From Cytobacillus firmus (GTDB taxonomy: Bacteria > Bacillota > Bacilli > Bacillales > Cytobacillaceae): a stretch of 64,000 bases of DNA. Location of the stretch: the NCBI RefSeq assembly GCF_023612095.1, contig NZ_CP086235.1, forward strand, positions 1,385,001-1,449,000. Direction: 5' to 3'. The notes under the pieces were generated by a model. That model was not told the DNA's origin. It searched no databases and was given only the letters and a program-made list of their open reading frames with translations. Made by a program: the position numbers and the translations under genes. Positions within the stretch are counted from its first letter, which is position 1; every line of letters begins with the position of its first letter. Below, in pieces: positions 56,760 through 64,000 of the stretch.

Positions 56760-56998
56760 CTTATACTTTAAAACAATATAGTAAAAAGCTATGAAGAGAC
56801 TCTAGTAAGTTTTATCTCCCTGTTTATAGAGAGCCAGTGGATGGTGGAAACTGGCACAAAGATAAAATGAATTTCATCTTGGAGCTTATCTTTCCTGCAT
56901 ATAGCAGAAAAGACGGTAAATCCGTTATATTTTTGAGTGGAAAGTCACATGCTTTCAAAAAGGGTGGTACCGCGTGAACCTAAAATCACGTCCCTTTT
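56760..56998 (+). promoter_or_regulatory. T-box riboswitch, phenylalanine specifier
   Basis: Leader RNA that reads uncharged tRNA. The T-box antiterminator AGGGTGGTACCGCG is at 56961-56974. Stem I is visible: AAGCT/AGCTT and AAGA/TCTT at its base, an AGTA specifier-loop motif at 56804-56807, and the TTTTATCT/AGATAAAA helix above it. The 3-prime side of the loop reads GAA TTTC ATC at 56869-56878, so the specifier is TTC (56873-56875) or TTT (56872-56874), both Phe. A terminator (AAAAGGG/CCCTTTT with CGTGA/TCACG, 56957-56998) competes with the antiterminator. It would raise expression of the NSS transporter when tRNA-Phe is uncharged. Confidence 0.88.
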
Positions 56999-57044
56999 GA
57001 AGAATGTGGCTTTTTTGTTTTTAAAAAAATTTGGAGGTACAGGC

Positions 57045-58382
57045 ATGCAGCAAAATGAGCAATGGTCATCGAAGATAGGATTTATTTTAGCATCGGCCGG
57101 TTCGGCAATCGGACTTGGAGCTATCTGGAAGCTTCCTTATGTGACAGGAACAAGCGGAGGCGGGGCATTTATTTTATTATTTCTGTTATTTTCCCTTTTG
57201 ATTGGTTTTCCGCTATTACTGGCCGAGTTTGTGGTTGGCCGCAGTACAGGTAAGGAGGCAATCTCGGCATACAAGGATATTGCTCCGGGAACTAAATGGC
57301 ACTGGATTGGCTACCTTGGCGTATTCACGTGTTTTCTGCTTTTATCCTTCTATAGTGTAATAGGCGGGTGGATTCTGAAGTACATTGTATACGGAGTTAC
57401 CGGGTCTATGAATGGTGCAGGCAATTATGAGGAGCTATTTGGCGCAGCCGTGTCAGACTCTGTATCTGTTGTAGCGGCACAGGGGATCTTTTTATTCATA
57501 ACTGTTTTAGTGGTTGCAAAAGGCATCCAGAAGGGGATCGAGCAGGTCAGCAAAATTATGATGCCGGCTTTGTTTCTTTTATTTATTATTTTGATTGCAC
57601 GATCCCTGACACTGGATAATGCGATGGAAGGCGTTTCGTTCTTTTTAAAGCCTGATTTTTCAAACCTAACCTCTGAAACCGTACTATATGCGATGGGCCA
57701 ATCGTTTTTCTCTCTAAGTGTCGGGGTATCGGTTATGGTAACGTACAGCTCTTATCTATCTAAAAAAGAAAATCTGATGCAGCCTGCATTTTCTGTTGTC
57801 GGAATGAACTTATTTATATCAGTTCTGGCTGGACTGGCTATTTTCCCTGCTGTGTTCTCATTGGGCTTTGAGCCTGCTGCAGGTCCTGGCTTATTGTTCA
57901 TTGTCCTGCCATCTGTTTTCGATCAGATTCTATTTGGGCGGGTGTTCCTGCTCCTCTTCCTTGCACTGTTTCTATTTGCAACCTTAACTTCCGCTTTTTC
58001 AATGCTTGAAATTGTGGTGGCTGCTCTGACGAATAAGAATGGAAGTGGCAGAACCCGTGCAGCCTGGCTGACAGGGCTGGCTATCTTTATCGTCGGGGTC
58101 CCGTCTGCATTATCTTTCAGCATCTTATCCGATATCTCAATTTACGGCAAAATCATCTTTGATGCTGCTGATTTCCTTGTCAGCAACATCCTGATGCCGG
58201 TTGGAGCTTTGCTGATCTCCATATTTGTGTCATACAAAATGAAGAAAGACCTGCTGAGAAGTGAATTGCTTCAGGGGTCAAAATCGCTGAATGGAGTCTT
58301 TTCTGCGTGGTATTTCCTTCTGCGCTATGTGGTTCCTCTGGTTATTATCATTGTATTCCTTGATTCACTGCAGATTATTTAA
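57045..58382 (+). CDS. Sodium-dependent transporter of the NSS family
   Basis: 445-aa neurotransmitter:sodium symporter family member (LeuT/TnaT type) with 11-12 membrane segments. The N-terminal signature [26 protein letters not shown] includes the unwound TM1 region that binds sodium and substrate. The frame is open from 56937 through the T-box, but the true start is the ATG at 57045, after TTGGAGGT. The Phe T-box upstream suggests aromatic amino-acid uptake. That is inference, as family substrates vary (Trp, Tyr, Leu, Met). It ends at a bidirectional terminator. Confidence 0.92.
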   Translation: MQQNEQWSSKIGFILASAGSAIGLGAIWKLPYVTGTSGGGAFILLFLLFSLLIGFPLLLAEFVVGRSTGKEAISAYKDIAPGTKWHWIGYLGVFTCFLLLSFYSVIGGWILKYIVYGVTGSMNGAGNYEELFGAAVSDSVSVVAAQGIFLFITVLVVAKGIQKGIEQVSKIMMPALFLLFIILIARSLTLDNAMEGVSFFLKPDFSNLTSETVLYAMGQSFFSLSVGVSVMVTYSSYLSKKENLMQPAFSVVGMNLFISVLAGLAIFPAVFSLGFEPAAGPGLLFIVLPSVFDQILFGRVFLLLFLALFLFATLTSAFSMLEIVVAALTNKNGSGRTRAAWLTGLAIFIVGVPSALSFSILSDISIYGKIIFDAADFLVSNILMPVGALLISIFVSYKMKKDLLRSELLQGSKSLNGVFSAWYFLLRYVVPLVIIIVFLDSLQII

Positions 58383-58384
58383 TC

Positions 58385-58428
58385 AAAACGAGGGATGGCA
58401 GCTAACAGATGCCATCCCTCGTTTTATG
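58385..58428. terminator. Bidirectional terminator between the NSS gene and namA
   Basis: A perfect 16-bp stem with AAAACGAGGG and CCCTCGTTTT ends and a nine-base loop. T/A runs lie on both sides, serving both convergent genes. Confidence 0.88.
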
Positions 58429-59448
58429 TTACAGCCATCCCCGTTCATATTGCTTAGGAGGTTCGATTGCTGCGCCAAGTTCTTTTGCTGCTGTCCGCGG
58501 CCAATAAGGGTCTCTCAGCAATTCTCTGGCAATAAAGATTAAATCAGCCCGCTCGTTTTGGAGGATTTCTTCAGCCTGCAGGCCGGATGTAATAAGCCCG
58601 ACTGCACCAGTCCGGATATTCGCACCTTCTTTAATGGTCTCAGAGAATTTGACCTGGTAGCCCGGGTAAGTATGTATTCTGGCCGGCACTACTGCTCCGG
58701 AGCTTACGTCAATTAGATCCACTCCCTGCTCCTTCATCCATTTTCCCATTTCTGCATAATCCCTTGAGGTCAACCCTTCATCATGATAATCATGGGCTGA
58801 TACTCTGACAAATAAAGGTCCATCCCAAACGGCTTTAACGGCTTCAATGACTTCACCGAGTAAGCGATACCGGTTTTCAGCCGATCCTCCATACTCATCA
58901 TTCCGTTTATTGCTTAGGGGTGAGAGAAACTCATTTATCAGATATCCGTGTGCCGCATGAATTTCAATTACTTCAAAGCCGGCTTTTTTCGCTCTTTCAG
59001 CGCCTTTTTTGAATGCCTGGACAGTTTCTGATACTTCTTCTTTTGTCATTTCTTTTGGTGTTTTCATTTTTTCATTAAAAGCAATAGCTGATGGAGCGAG
59101 AATTTCTCCTTCAACAGTCGCTTTTCTGCCGGCATGCGCCAGCTGTATCCCGGGTGAAGCACCGTGTTCTTTCATTAGCCCGGTTAATTCCTTCAGGCCT
59201 GCGATGTGATCATCACTCCATATTCCCAGATCCTGAGGAGAAATCCGGCCCTGTGGAGTCACAGCGGTTGCCTCCAGGATAATTAATCCGACCTGCCCGA
59301 CAGCCCGGCTCGTATAATGAGTCCGGTGCCAGTTTTCAACCATTCCGTCTTCATTATGGCTTGAGTACATGCACATCGGTGCCATAACAATTCTGTTTTT
59401 AAAGGTGACTCCTTTAATTGTAAAAGGTGAAAAAAGCTTTGTTTCCAT
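58429..59448 (-). CDS. namA: NADPH dehydrogenase (old yellow enzyme)
   Basis: FMN-dependent ene-reductase, 339 aa, corresponding to B. subtilis YqjM. The TIM barrel begins [25 protein letters not shown], with the redox-modulating cysteine typical of YqjM-type OYEs. [10 protein letters not shown] and [21 protein letters not shown] carry FMN and substrate residues. The physiological role is probably detoxification of electrophiles. AAGGAGG lies eight bases before the ATG. Confidence 0.96.
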   Translation of the reverse strand: METKLFSPFTIKGVTFKNRIVMAPMCMYSSHNEDGMVENWHRTHYTSRAVGQVGLIILEATAVTPQGRISPQDLGIWSDDHIAGLKELTGLMKEHGASPGIQLAHAGRKATVEGEILAPSAIAFNEKMKTPKEMTKEEVSETVQAFKKGAERAKKAGFEVIEIHAAHGYLINEFLSPLSNKRNDEYGGSAENRYRLLGEVIEAVKAVWDGPLFVRVSAHDYHDEGLTSRDYAEMGKWMKEQGVDLIDVSSGAVVPARIHTYPGYQVKFSETIKEGANIRTGAVGLITSGLQAEEILQNERADLIFIARELLRDPYWPRTAAKELGAAIEPPKQYERGWL

Positions 59449-59542
59449 AGTTTCTGCCTCCTTATTTCGCTATCCTAAATATTAAGTATATCAGGCAGTT
59501 CCATAAATGAAAAAGAACATGCATTCAGGAAGGTGTGTTCTT

Positions 59543-60697
59543 TCAGCGTTTATTCCTCAGTTCGCTTAACTTATATAATGTACCTCTCCAGACTATGCCG
59601 CCCCGTACAAAGGTTAGGATGCTGGCGCGGATTATGGAATAAATAAACAGGAGAGCTGTAATTGGAAATACAGTAAACAGGAGCGGAGAAAATTTGGACA
59701 TTCTTTTTGTAATGATTGTATAAACAGCTGCTAAAAAAAGAATGTTTGCAAGGCTCAGACTGAAAATCATTTTGTCTGTTGAAAAAACGGAGAAAAAGGG
59801 AAGCACCTGAGAAAGGAATGTGCCGGCAATTGCAAATAGCACCATGCTAATACGGTAATGAAGGCCAGCAAAAGTATTCTTTTCCAATCCTTTGAAGGCT
59901 TCTATTAAACTTTCATACCATTCAACTTCAATCAGGTCCATCGCCGTTGCAAATTTCTGCCTGAGGCCGTTCTGTTTGATTTTCATTCCAAGCATTAAAT
60001 CATCATCAGGCCGCATTTTGATTGCCTTGTGTGTTCCGATTGCTTCATAGGAACGCCTGGACACCATGTTAAATGCCCCAATGCCAACTCCGCTCTTTGA
60101 ACGTGGATTATTCGCCAGCCAGGGGCGTTTATAATAGGAGAAGCCGAAAAGAAAAAAAGCAATGAACGTGTTGAGCCAGAAACTCCTGCCCGTCAAGCTC
60201 GGTGCCGCCGTTAAATGATCAAGTTCATTCTTGCTGAAATAATGAACCGCCTTACTGAAGGCATCCTTTTTAAATAACACATCGGCATCTGTAAACAGAA
60301 TTAATTCCCCTGATGATTCCCTATATCCTTTATAAAGAGCGTGGTTTTTTCCCAGCCATCCGCATGGGAGGGAATCAATATGAATACATTTAACCCTTGA
60401 ATCATTTTTCTGAATATGGTCCATGATGCTTCCTGTGCTGTCGGCTGAACGGTCATTGACCAATATCCATTCAATCCGCTTATAGCTTTGCCGCAGCTGG
60501 GTTTCTAAGCTCTCCGCAAGCTTGGCTTCTTCATTCCTTGCCGCTGTAATAACAGAAAGAAGGGGGCCTTCAGTCATCGTATTGCTATCTTCAAGGCGGT
60601 CAAGGCTTTTTAGTCCCAGAACGGCATCAATTAGTACTGCAATCCATACAAGGAGGCTTGCGCTTAATAGAATAATGAGCATTTGCAGGTTTCTCAT
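59543..60697 (-). CDS. Membrane-bound family 2 glycosyltransferase
   Basis: 384-aa GT2 enzyme. An N-terminal membrane segment (residues 5-27) precedes the GT-A domain (about 45-290): SVITAARNEEAKLAESLETQL, VNDRSADST, the metal-binding DAD in LFTDADVLF, GVGIGAFNMVSRRSY and the acid motif PDDDLMLG. Three to four C-terminal membrane segments follow. The architecture resembles hopene- or carotenoid-associated and polysaccharide glycosyltransferases, but no pathway partner is adjacent, so donor and acceptor are unknown. The ribosome binding site is weak (AAAAAAGG). It lies 39 bases downstream of proI on the same strand and probably shares its T-box-controlled transcript. Confidence 0.85.
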   Translation of the reverse strand: MRNLQMLIILLSASLLVWIAVLIDAVLGLKSLDRLEDSNTMTEGPLLSVITAARNEEAKLAESLETQLRQSYKRIEWILVNDRSADSTGSIMDHIQKNDSRVKCIHIDSLPCGWLGKNHALYKGYRESSGELILFTDADVLFKKDAFSKAVHYFSKNELDHLTAAPSLTGRSFWLNTFIAFFLFGFSYYKRPWLANNPRSKSGVGIGAFNMVSRRSYEAIGTHKAIKMRPDDDLMLGMKIKQNGLRQKFATAMDLIEVEWYESLIEAFKGLEKNTFAGLHYRISMVLFAIAGTFLSQVLPFFSVFSTDKMIFSLSLANILFLAAVYTIITKRMSKFSPLLFTVFPITALLFIYSIIRASILTFVRGGIVWRGTLYKLSELRNKR

Positions 60698-60736
60698 CCT
60701 TTTTTAGACGACGTTTTTTAGAGGAGGTGCTGTCAG

Positions 60737-61567
60737 CTAAATTTTCACTGTGCTGCTGAAGCTTTGGCCAAGCCGCCTCGATTGGGCTGTCGCTTCCTTG
60801 ATGCATTCAATGAAAGCTTCCTGCACTCCGTTCGCTTCAAGCACTTTTACACCTGCTTCAGTGGTGCCGCCAGGGCTTGTTACTTCCTTCCTAAGCTGCT
60901 CGGGGTCCTTGGCTGATCGGGCCAGCATTTCGGCTGCCCCGATGAGTGTCTGGATGATGAATTCTTTCGCCATACCCTTTTCGAGCCCGATTTCTTCCGC
61001 GCTTTTTTCCATAGCTTCCGCAAGATAGTAAATATATGCCGGTCCGCTGCCTGACAGGCCTGTTACAGCATCCAGCTGTTTTTCCTCAACAAATGCTGAT
61101 TTTCCCACTGTATTAAAAATGCCTCTTACTGCTTTCATCTGTTCTTTGGTCACTCTTTCATTAGCCGATAAGGCGCTTGCTGATTTTCCGACTGCTGCTG
61201 ATGTATTTGGCATTGCTCTTACGACTGGCAGCTTTTTTTCTGCCAAAAGTTCAATGCTTTCGATCGAAACTCCGGCGAGTACGGAAATGATCAGCATGTC
61301 TTCCTGTAAATAAGGCTTTATGAGATTGATGGCTTCCTGAGCATCTTTTGGCTTCATCGCTAAAATAACAGCGTCAGCCCCGTTTAACAGTTCACTAAGA
61401 TTATAAGTGGCCTGAACGCCATAGGCTTTTTGCAGGGATTGCAGCTTTTCCCTGCTGCATCTGTTTGTCACCCAAATATTGCTGCCGGTAATGAGCCGGC
61501 TTTCGACGATTCCTGATATTAACGCTTCTGCCATTGATCCTGCTCCTGCAATAGCTAATTTTTTCAT
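60737..61567 (-). CDS. proI: Pyrroline-5-carboxylate reductase
   Basis: Last step of proline synthesis, reducing pyrroline-5-carboxylate with NAD(P)H. At 276 aa: N-terminal Rossmann loop AIAGAGSMAEALISG, VRAMPNTSAAVGKSASAL, and the C-terminal signature with GSGPAYIYYLAEAMEKSA and the TSPGGTTEAGVKVLE block. AGGAGG lies 11 bases before the ATG. It corresponds to B. subtilis ProI (YqjO). A proline-type T-box leads its transcript. Confidence 0.96.
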   Translation of the reverse strand: MKKLAIAGAGSMAEALISGIVESRLITGSNIWVTNRCSREKLQSLQKAYGVQATYNLSELLNGADAVILAMKPKDAQEAINLIKPYLQEDMLIISVLAGVSIESIELLAEKKLPVVRAMPNTSAAVGKSASALSANERVTKEQMKAVRGIFNTVGKSAFVEEKQLDAVTGLSGSGPAYIYYLAEAMEKSAEEIGLEKGMAKEFIIQTLIGAAEMLARSAKDPEQLRKEVTSPGGTTEAGVKVLEANGVQEAFIECIKEATAQSRRLGQSFSSTVKI

Positions 61568-61614
61568 TTGCTGTTATTCCTCCTTATTGTTGCTCTATTT
61601 ACCGGCTGTTAAAA

Positions 61615-61938
61615 ATAAAAAAGCCTTTCCATCCAGTAAAGGACGAAAAGACTTTGCTTCCGCGGTACCACCTTCATTGCCTTTTCTTTCTTCGTGCAGC
61701 ATGCCTGCCGCAGCCGCTGTGTTTTTGAAAAGGCATCTCGATCCCGATAACGCCGGGGGTGCGTTTAGGTTTTCCTAACAGCTCATAAGGCAGGTTCAAT
61801 GGTCAAGTGGACGGTGAAGCCTTTCAGCCGTTCGAGCTTCACTCTCTTTCGCCGTTTTCCATTTACTAATCTTATTCATCGCTATTTTTCTGCTGTACAG
61901 AAGTACAGCTTTGATTTGTGAAAATCAAATTTTAATTG
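61615..61938 (-). promoter_or_regulatory. T-box riboswitch, proline specifier, upstream of proI
   Basis: Minus-strand leader with the antiterminator GGTGGTACCGCGG at 61660-61672. In stem I the AGTA motif is at 61864-61867, and AAATGG pairs with CCATT above the specifier loop, whose 3-prime side reads GAA CCT GCC. The specifier is CCT (Pro) at 61792-61794. A terminator with AAAGTCTTT pairing AAAGGCTTT (one G-T pair), followed by TTTTTT, spans 61615-61655. Low charged tRNA-Pro would allow readthrough into proI. About 250 bases between the two conserved parts hold stems II/III. Confidence 0.9.
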
Positions 61939-61940
61939 TG

Positions 61941-61970
61941 ATTATGCAAGAAGACACACTTATTTGTCAA
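61941..61970 (-). promoter_or_regulatory. Sigma-A promoter of the proI transcript
   Basis: On the minus strand a perfect TTGACA (61965-61970) and CATAAT (61941-61946) are 18 bases apart. The stretch from here to 62231 is AT-rich and shows no gene; it should contain the yqjP promoter, which I could not place with confidence. Confidence 0.78.
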
Positions 61971-62231
61971 GCGGTATTTTTCAAAAAATTATCAATATTA
62001 CATAAAAATTATGTGAAAATAATGACAATTACTAAAAAGAACGGTACACTTATTTTTATATATGTAAATTTCTAAATTATGTTATTGAATTCCGTTAATA
62101 TGTGCGTATGGCAAATGCTGATATTTTAAGGGGATAACAGAACAGTTTACTTAAAGGGAGCATGCCTGCGGAAGTATATAGAAAAACAGCTTTATTTTAT
62201 TTAAATATAGTGATTTTAGGGGGATTGTAAA

Positions 62232-63206
62232 ATGGCAAAATGGAAGGATGGTATTGCAAAGATTGTTATCCCGACACCTTTTCCTGTCGGCGACGTTAAT
62301 GTATATGCAGTAAAAGGGGAAAAGCTGACTCTTGTCGATGCCGGGCCTAAAACGGATGAAGCATGGGAAGCTTTAAAATCCCAGCTTAAAGAGCTGAATT
62401 TAACTCCCGGTGATTTTGAACAGGTTGTTCTCACGCATCATCATCCCGATCATGCCGGACTGCTTGACTTTTTCCCGGACAATCTTGATGTGTTCGGGCA
62501 CCCGTTTAACCAAAGGTGGCTGTCCCGTACTGACGAATTTCTAAAATTTCATGATGAGTTTTACATAAAACTGTTTAACGAATTTGGAATTCCTGAAAGG
62601 TATGCTTCCTTTATTAACAAAATGAAAAAGACTTTGCGCTATTCCTGCAATCGTACCCTGACAGGAGAGCTGAAGGAAGGCAGCCAGCCTGAAGGGCTTA
62701 ACGGTTGGACGGTAACGGAGACCCCCGGGCATGCACAGAGCCATATAGGTTTATTCAGGGAGAAAGATGGTGTATTCCTTGGAGGAGACCATTTGCTTGC
62801 ACACATTTCACCTAACCCTATCCTGGAGCCGCCGCTTCCCGGCAATGCGGAAAGGCCGAAGCCGCAGCTTCAGTATAACGAGTCTCTGAAAAAACTGCGG
62901 CAGCTGCCGATATCCCTTTTTTATTCCGGACATGGGGAGGATATTACAAATGTGAATGGGTTAATAAGCGAAAGGCTTGGCCGCCAGCATGAGCGGGCAA
63001 TGAAAGTAAAGGCATGGCTCGAGTCCGAATCGCTCACTGTTTTTGAGGTGTGCCGCCGCCTTTTTCCGAAGGTTTATGAGAAGGAGCTTTCCCTGACCAT
63101 TTCTGAAACAATCGCACAGCTTGACTATTTGCATTCAATAGGAGAGATTTATATAAATAAAGAGGATGAAGCATTCTTGTATTCCGCATCAAAAGAGGTG
63201 GTTTGA
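62232..63206 (+). CDS. yqjP: MBL-fold metallo-hydrolase
   Basis: 324-aa metallo-beta-lactamase fold protein. The zinc motif is THHHPDHAG, further histidines are in ETPGHAQSHIG and GGDHLLAH, and a C-terminal helical domain (about residues 240-324) is typical of LACTB2-like members. The substrate is unknown. The ATG follows AGGGGG. The yqjQ start codon directly follows its stop, so the two are translationally coupled, as in B. subtilis. Confidence 0.9.
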   Translation: MAKWKDGIAKIVIPTPFPVGDVNVYAVKGEKLTLVDAGPKTDEAWEALKSQLKELNLTPGDFEQVVLTHHHPDHAGLLDFFPDNLDVFGHPFNQRWLSRTDEFLKFHDEFYIKLFNEFGIPERYASFINKMKKTLRYSCNRTLTGELKEGSQPEGLNGWTVTETPGHAQSHIGLFREKDGVFLGGDHLLAHISPNPILEPPLPGNAERPKPQLQYNESLKKLRQLPISLFYSGHGEDITNVNGLISERLGRQHERAMKVKAWLESESLTVFEVCRRLFPKVYEKELSLTISETIAQLDYLHSIGEIYINKEDEAFLYSASKEVV

Positions 63207-64000
63207 TTGTCAGACCGATTAAAAAATAAAAATGTGATTATCACCGGTGCATCAGGCGGAATTGGGGCCCAAATGGCCGTCCTTTGTGCCGAAAGGGGAG
63301 CAAATCTTGTCCTTCTTGCCCGCAGCCTTGACAAATTGCAGGAGCTGCAGGCAGACTTGCGGAAGCGCTTTTCAGTCGATGTACATGTGTATAAGCTTGA
63401 TGTTTCAGACACTGACAAAGTTTCGGCTGTTTTTTCAGAGATCATTGCCCGGTCTGGTCACATAGATGTGCTTGTGAATAACGCCGGCTTCGGTGTTTTC
63501 CGCGAGGCGCATGAAGCAAAAGTTGAAGAAATAAAGGGAATGTTTGATGTAAACGTTGTTGGCTTAATGGCCTGCACGAGCATGGTGCTCCCAGTGATGA
63601 GGAAACAGAGGAGCGGCCATATTATTAATATCGCTTCACAGGCCGGCAAAATGGCCACACCGAAATCGAGTGTCTATTCCGCAACCAAGCATGCGGTTCT
63701 TGGCTATACAAACAGCCTTCGGATGGAGCTTGCTGACAGCAATGTATTTGTGACTGCAGTTAACCCCGGACCGATTGAAACCAATTTCTTTACGATTGCA
63801 GATGAAAGGGGCACATACGTGAAAAATGTCAGCAAATTTATGCTTAAGCCTGAATACGTGGCCCGCAAGGTAGTCAATGCCATGCTCCGACCGGTCAGGG
63901 AAATCAACCTTCCGCGGTGGATGAATGCGGGGAGCATCATCTATGCCCTTTTTCCGGGCTTGTTCGAAAAAATTGGAAAGCGCGCATTCAATCAAAAATA
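63207..64000 (+). CDS. yqjQ: SDR family oxidoreductase (3-prime end at window edge)
   Basis: Short-chain dehydrogenase/reductase. The frame runs 264 codons from TTG at 63207 without a stop to the window end, where the next codon begins TA, so the true end is probably the very next base. Motifs: cofactor loop GASGGIGAQ, NNAG, catalytic Ser in INIASQAG and YSATK (Tyr and Lys). The start follows AGAGGTGG. The product is typical of DltE/YqjQ-type SDRs, and the substrate is unknown. Confidence 0.9.
   Translation, partial: MSDRLKNKNVIITGASGGIGAQMAVLCAERGANLVLLARSLDKLQELQADLRKRFSVDVHVYKLDVSDTDKVSAVFSEIIARSGHIDVLVNNAGFGVFREAHEAKVEEIKGMFDVNVVGLMACTSMVLPVMRKQRSGHIINIASQAGKMATPKSSVYSATKHAVLGYTNSLRMELADSNVFVTAVNPGPIETNFFTIADERGTYVKNVSKFMLKPEYVARKVVNAMLRPVREINLPRWMNAGSIIYALFPGLFEKIGKRAFNQK

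Noticed and set aside
56937..57044. N-terminal extension of the NSS transporter from ATG 56937
   Set aside because: The stretch lies inside the T-box antiterminator and terminator; the ATG at 57045 has a good ribosome binding site and the family N-terminus.
1..64000. CRISPR arrays, phage genes, insertion sequences, tRNA or rRNA genes
   Set aside because: I looked for spaced direct repeats, transposase/integrase motifs and cloverleaf sequences and saw none.

Overview
The window reads as an ordinary, densely coded chromosomal segment of a spore-forming member of the Bacillaceae. The evidence is a complete spoIIIA operon, spoIVB, spo0A, prli42, T-box leaders, GGAGG-type ribosome binding sites with frequent TTG/GTG starts, and gene order that follows the Bacillus subtilis yqhT-to-yqjQ region closely. 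Content not found at this locus in B. subtilis (mutA-mutB-meaB, a stand-alone CheW gene, a T-box-controlled NSS transporter, an alkaline phosphatase) points away from B. subtilis itself. A Cytobacillus/Mesobacillus-like genus is my inference only.

Layout. 1-1.9 kb: yqhT, efp. 1.7-4.1 kb, minus strand: a 55-aa protein, a SIMPL-domain protein, alkaline phosphatase. 4.2-9.5 kb: spoIIIAA-AH behind a sigma-E-like promoter. 9.6-9.8 kb: a structured intergenic repeat. 10.2-22.2 kb: housekeeping genes accB-accC-yqhY, nusB, folD, xseA-xseB-ispA, dxs-tlyA, ahrC, recN. 22.4-24.8 kb: spoIVB and spo0A, the latter with a sigma-H promoter and Spo0A boxes. 24.9-25.3 kb, minus: yycC and yqzF. 25.4-36.0 kb: bkdR and the sigma-54 operon ptb-bcd-buk-lpdV-bkdAA-bkdAB-bkdB. 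36.2-41.4 kb: mutA-mutB-meaB. 41.6-46.1 kb: brxB, artPQR, a frameshifted yqjA-like gene, an L,D-transpeptidase. 46.3 kb, minus: prli42. 46.5-53.3 kb: mce-yqjD, yqjE, a CheW-like gene, dinB, gndA. 53.4-54.9 kb, minus: zwf. 55.2-58.4 kb: rnz, a histidine phosphatase, then a Phe T-box and NSS transporter. 58.4-61.9 kb, minus: namA, a glycosyltransferase, proI with a Pro T-box. 62.2-64.0 kb: yqjP and yqjQ, the latter cut by the window end.

How the genes fit together. The Bkd enzymes turn branched-chain amino acids into branched acyl-CoAs. MutA/MutB/MeaB, Mce and the YqjD carboxyltransferase handle the propionyl/methylmalonyl-CoA that valine and isoleucine yield, so one catabolic route is gathered within about 23 kb. 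Sporulation genes (spoIIIA channel, SpoIVB, Spo0A) are interleaved with isoprenoid, fatty-acid, folate and DNA-repair genes. AhrC, encoded here, probably acts on the artPQR promoter also in this window.

Three conserved genes (dxs, recN, yqjA-like) each carry a one-base frameshift, at least two of them in a homopolymer run. Since dxs should be essential, sequencing or assembly error is the simplest explanation. spoIIIAD has no ATG/GTG/TTG at its expected start and appears to begin with ATT. I found no CRISPR array, prophage, insertion sequence, tRNA or rRNA, and no cluster that looks like an undescribed system. The most rewarding items are regulatory and small features.
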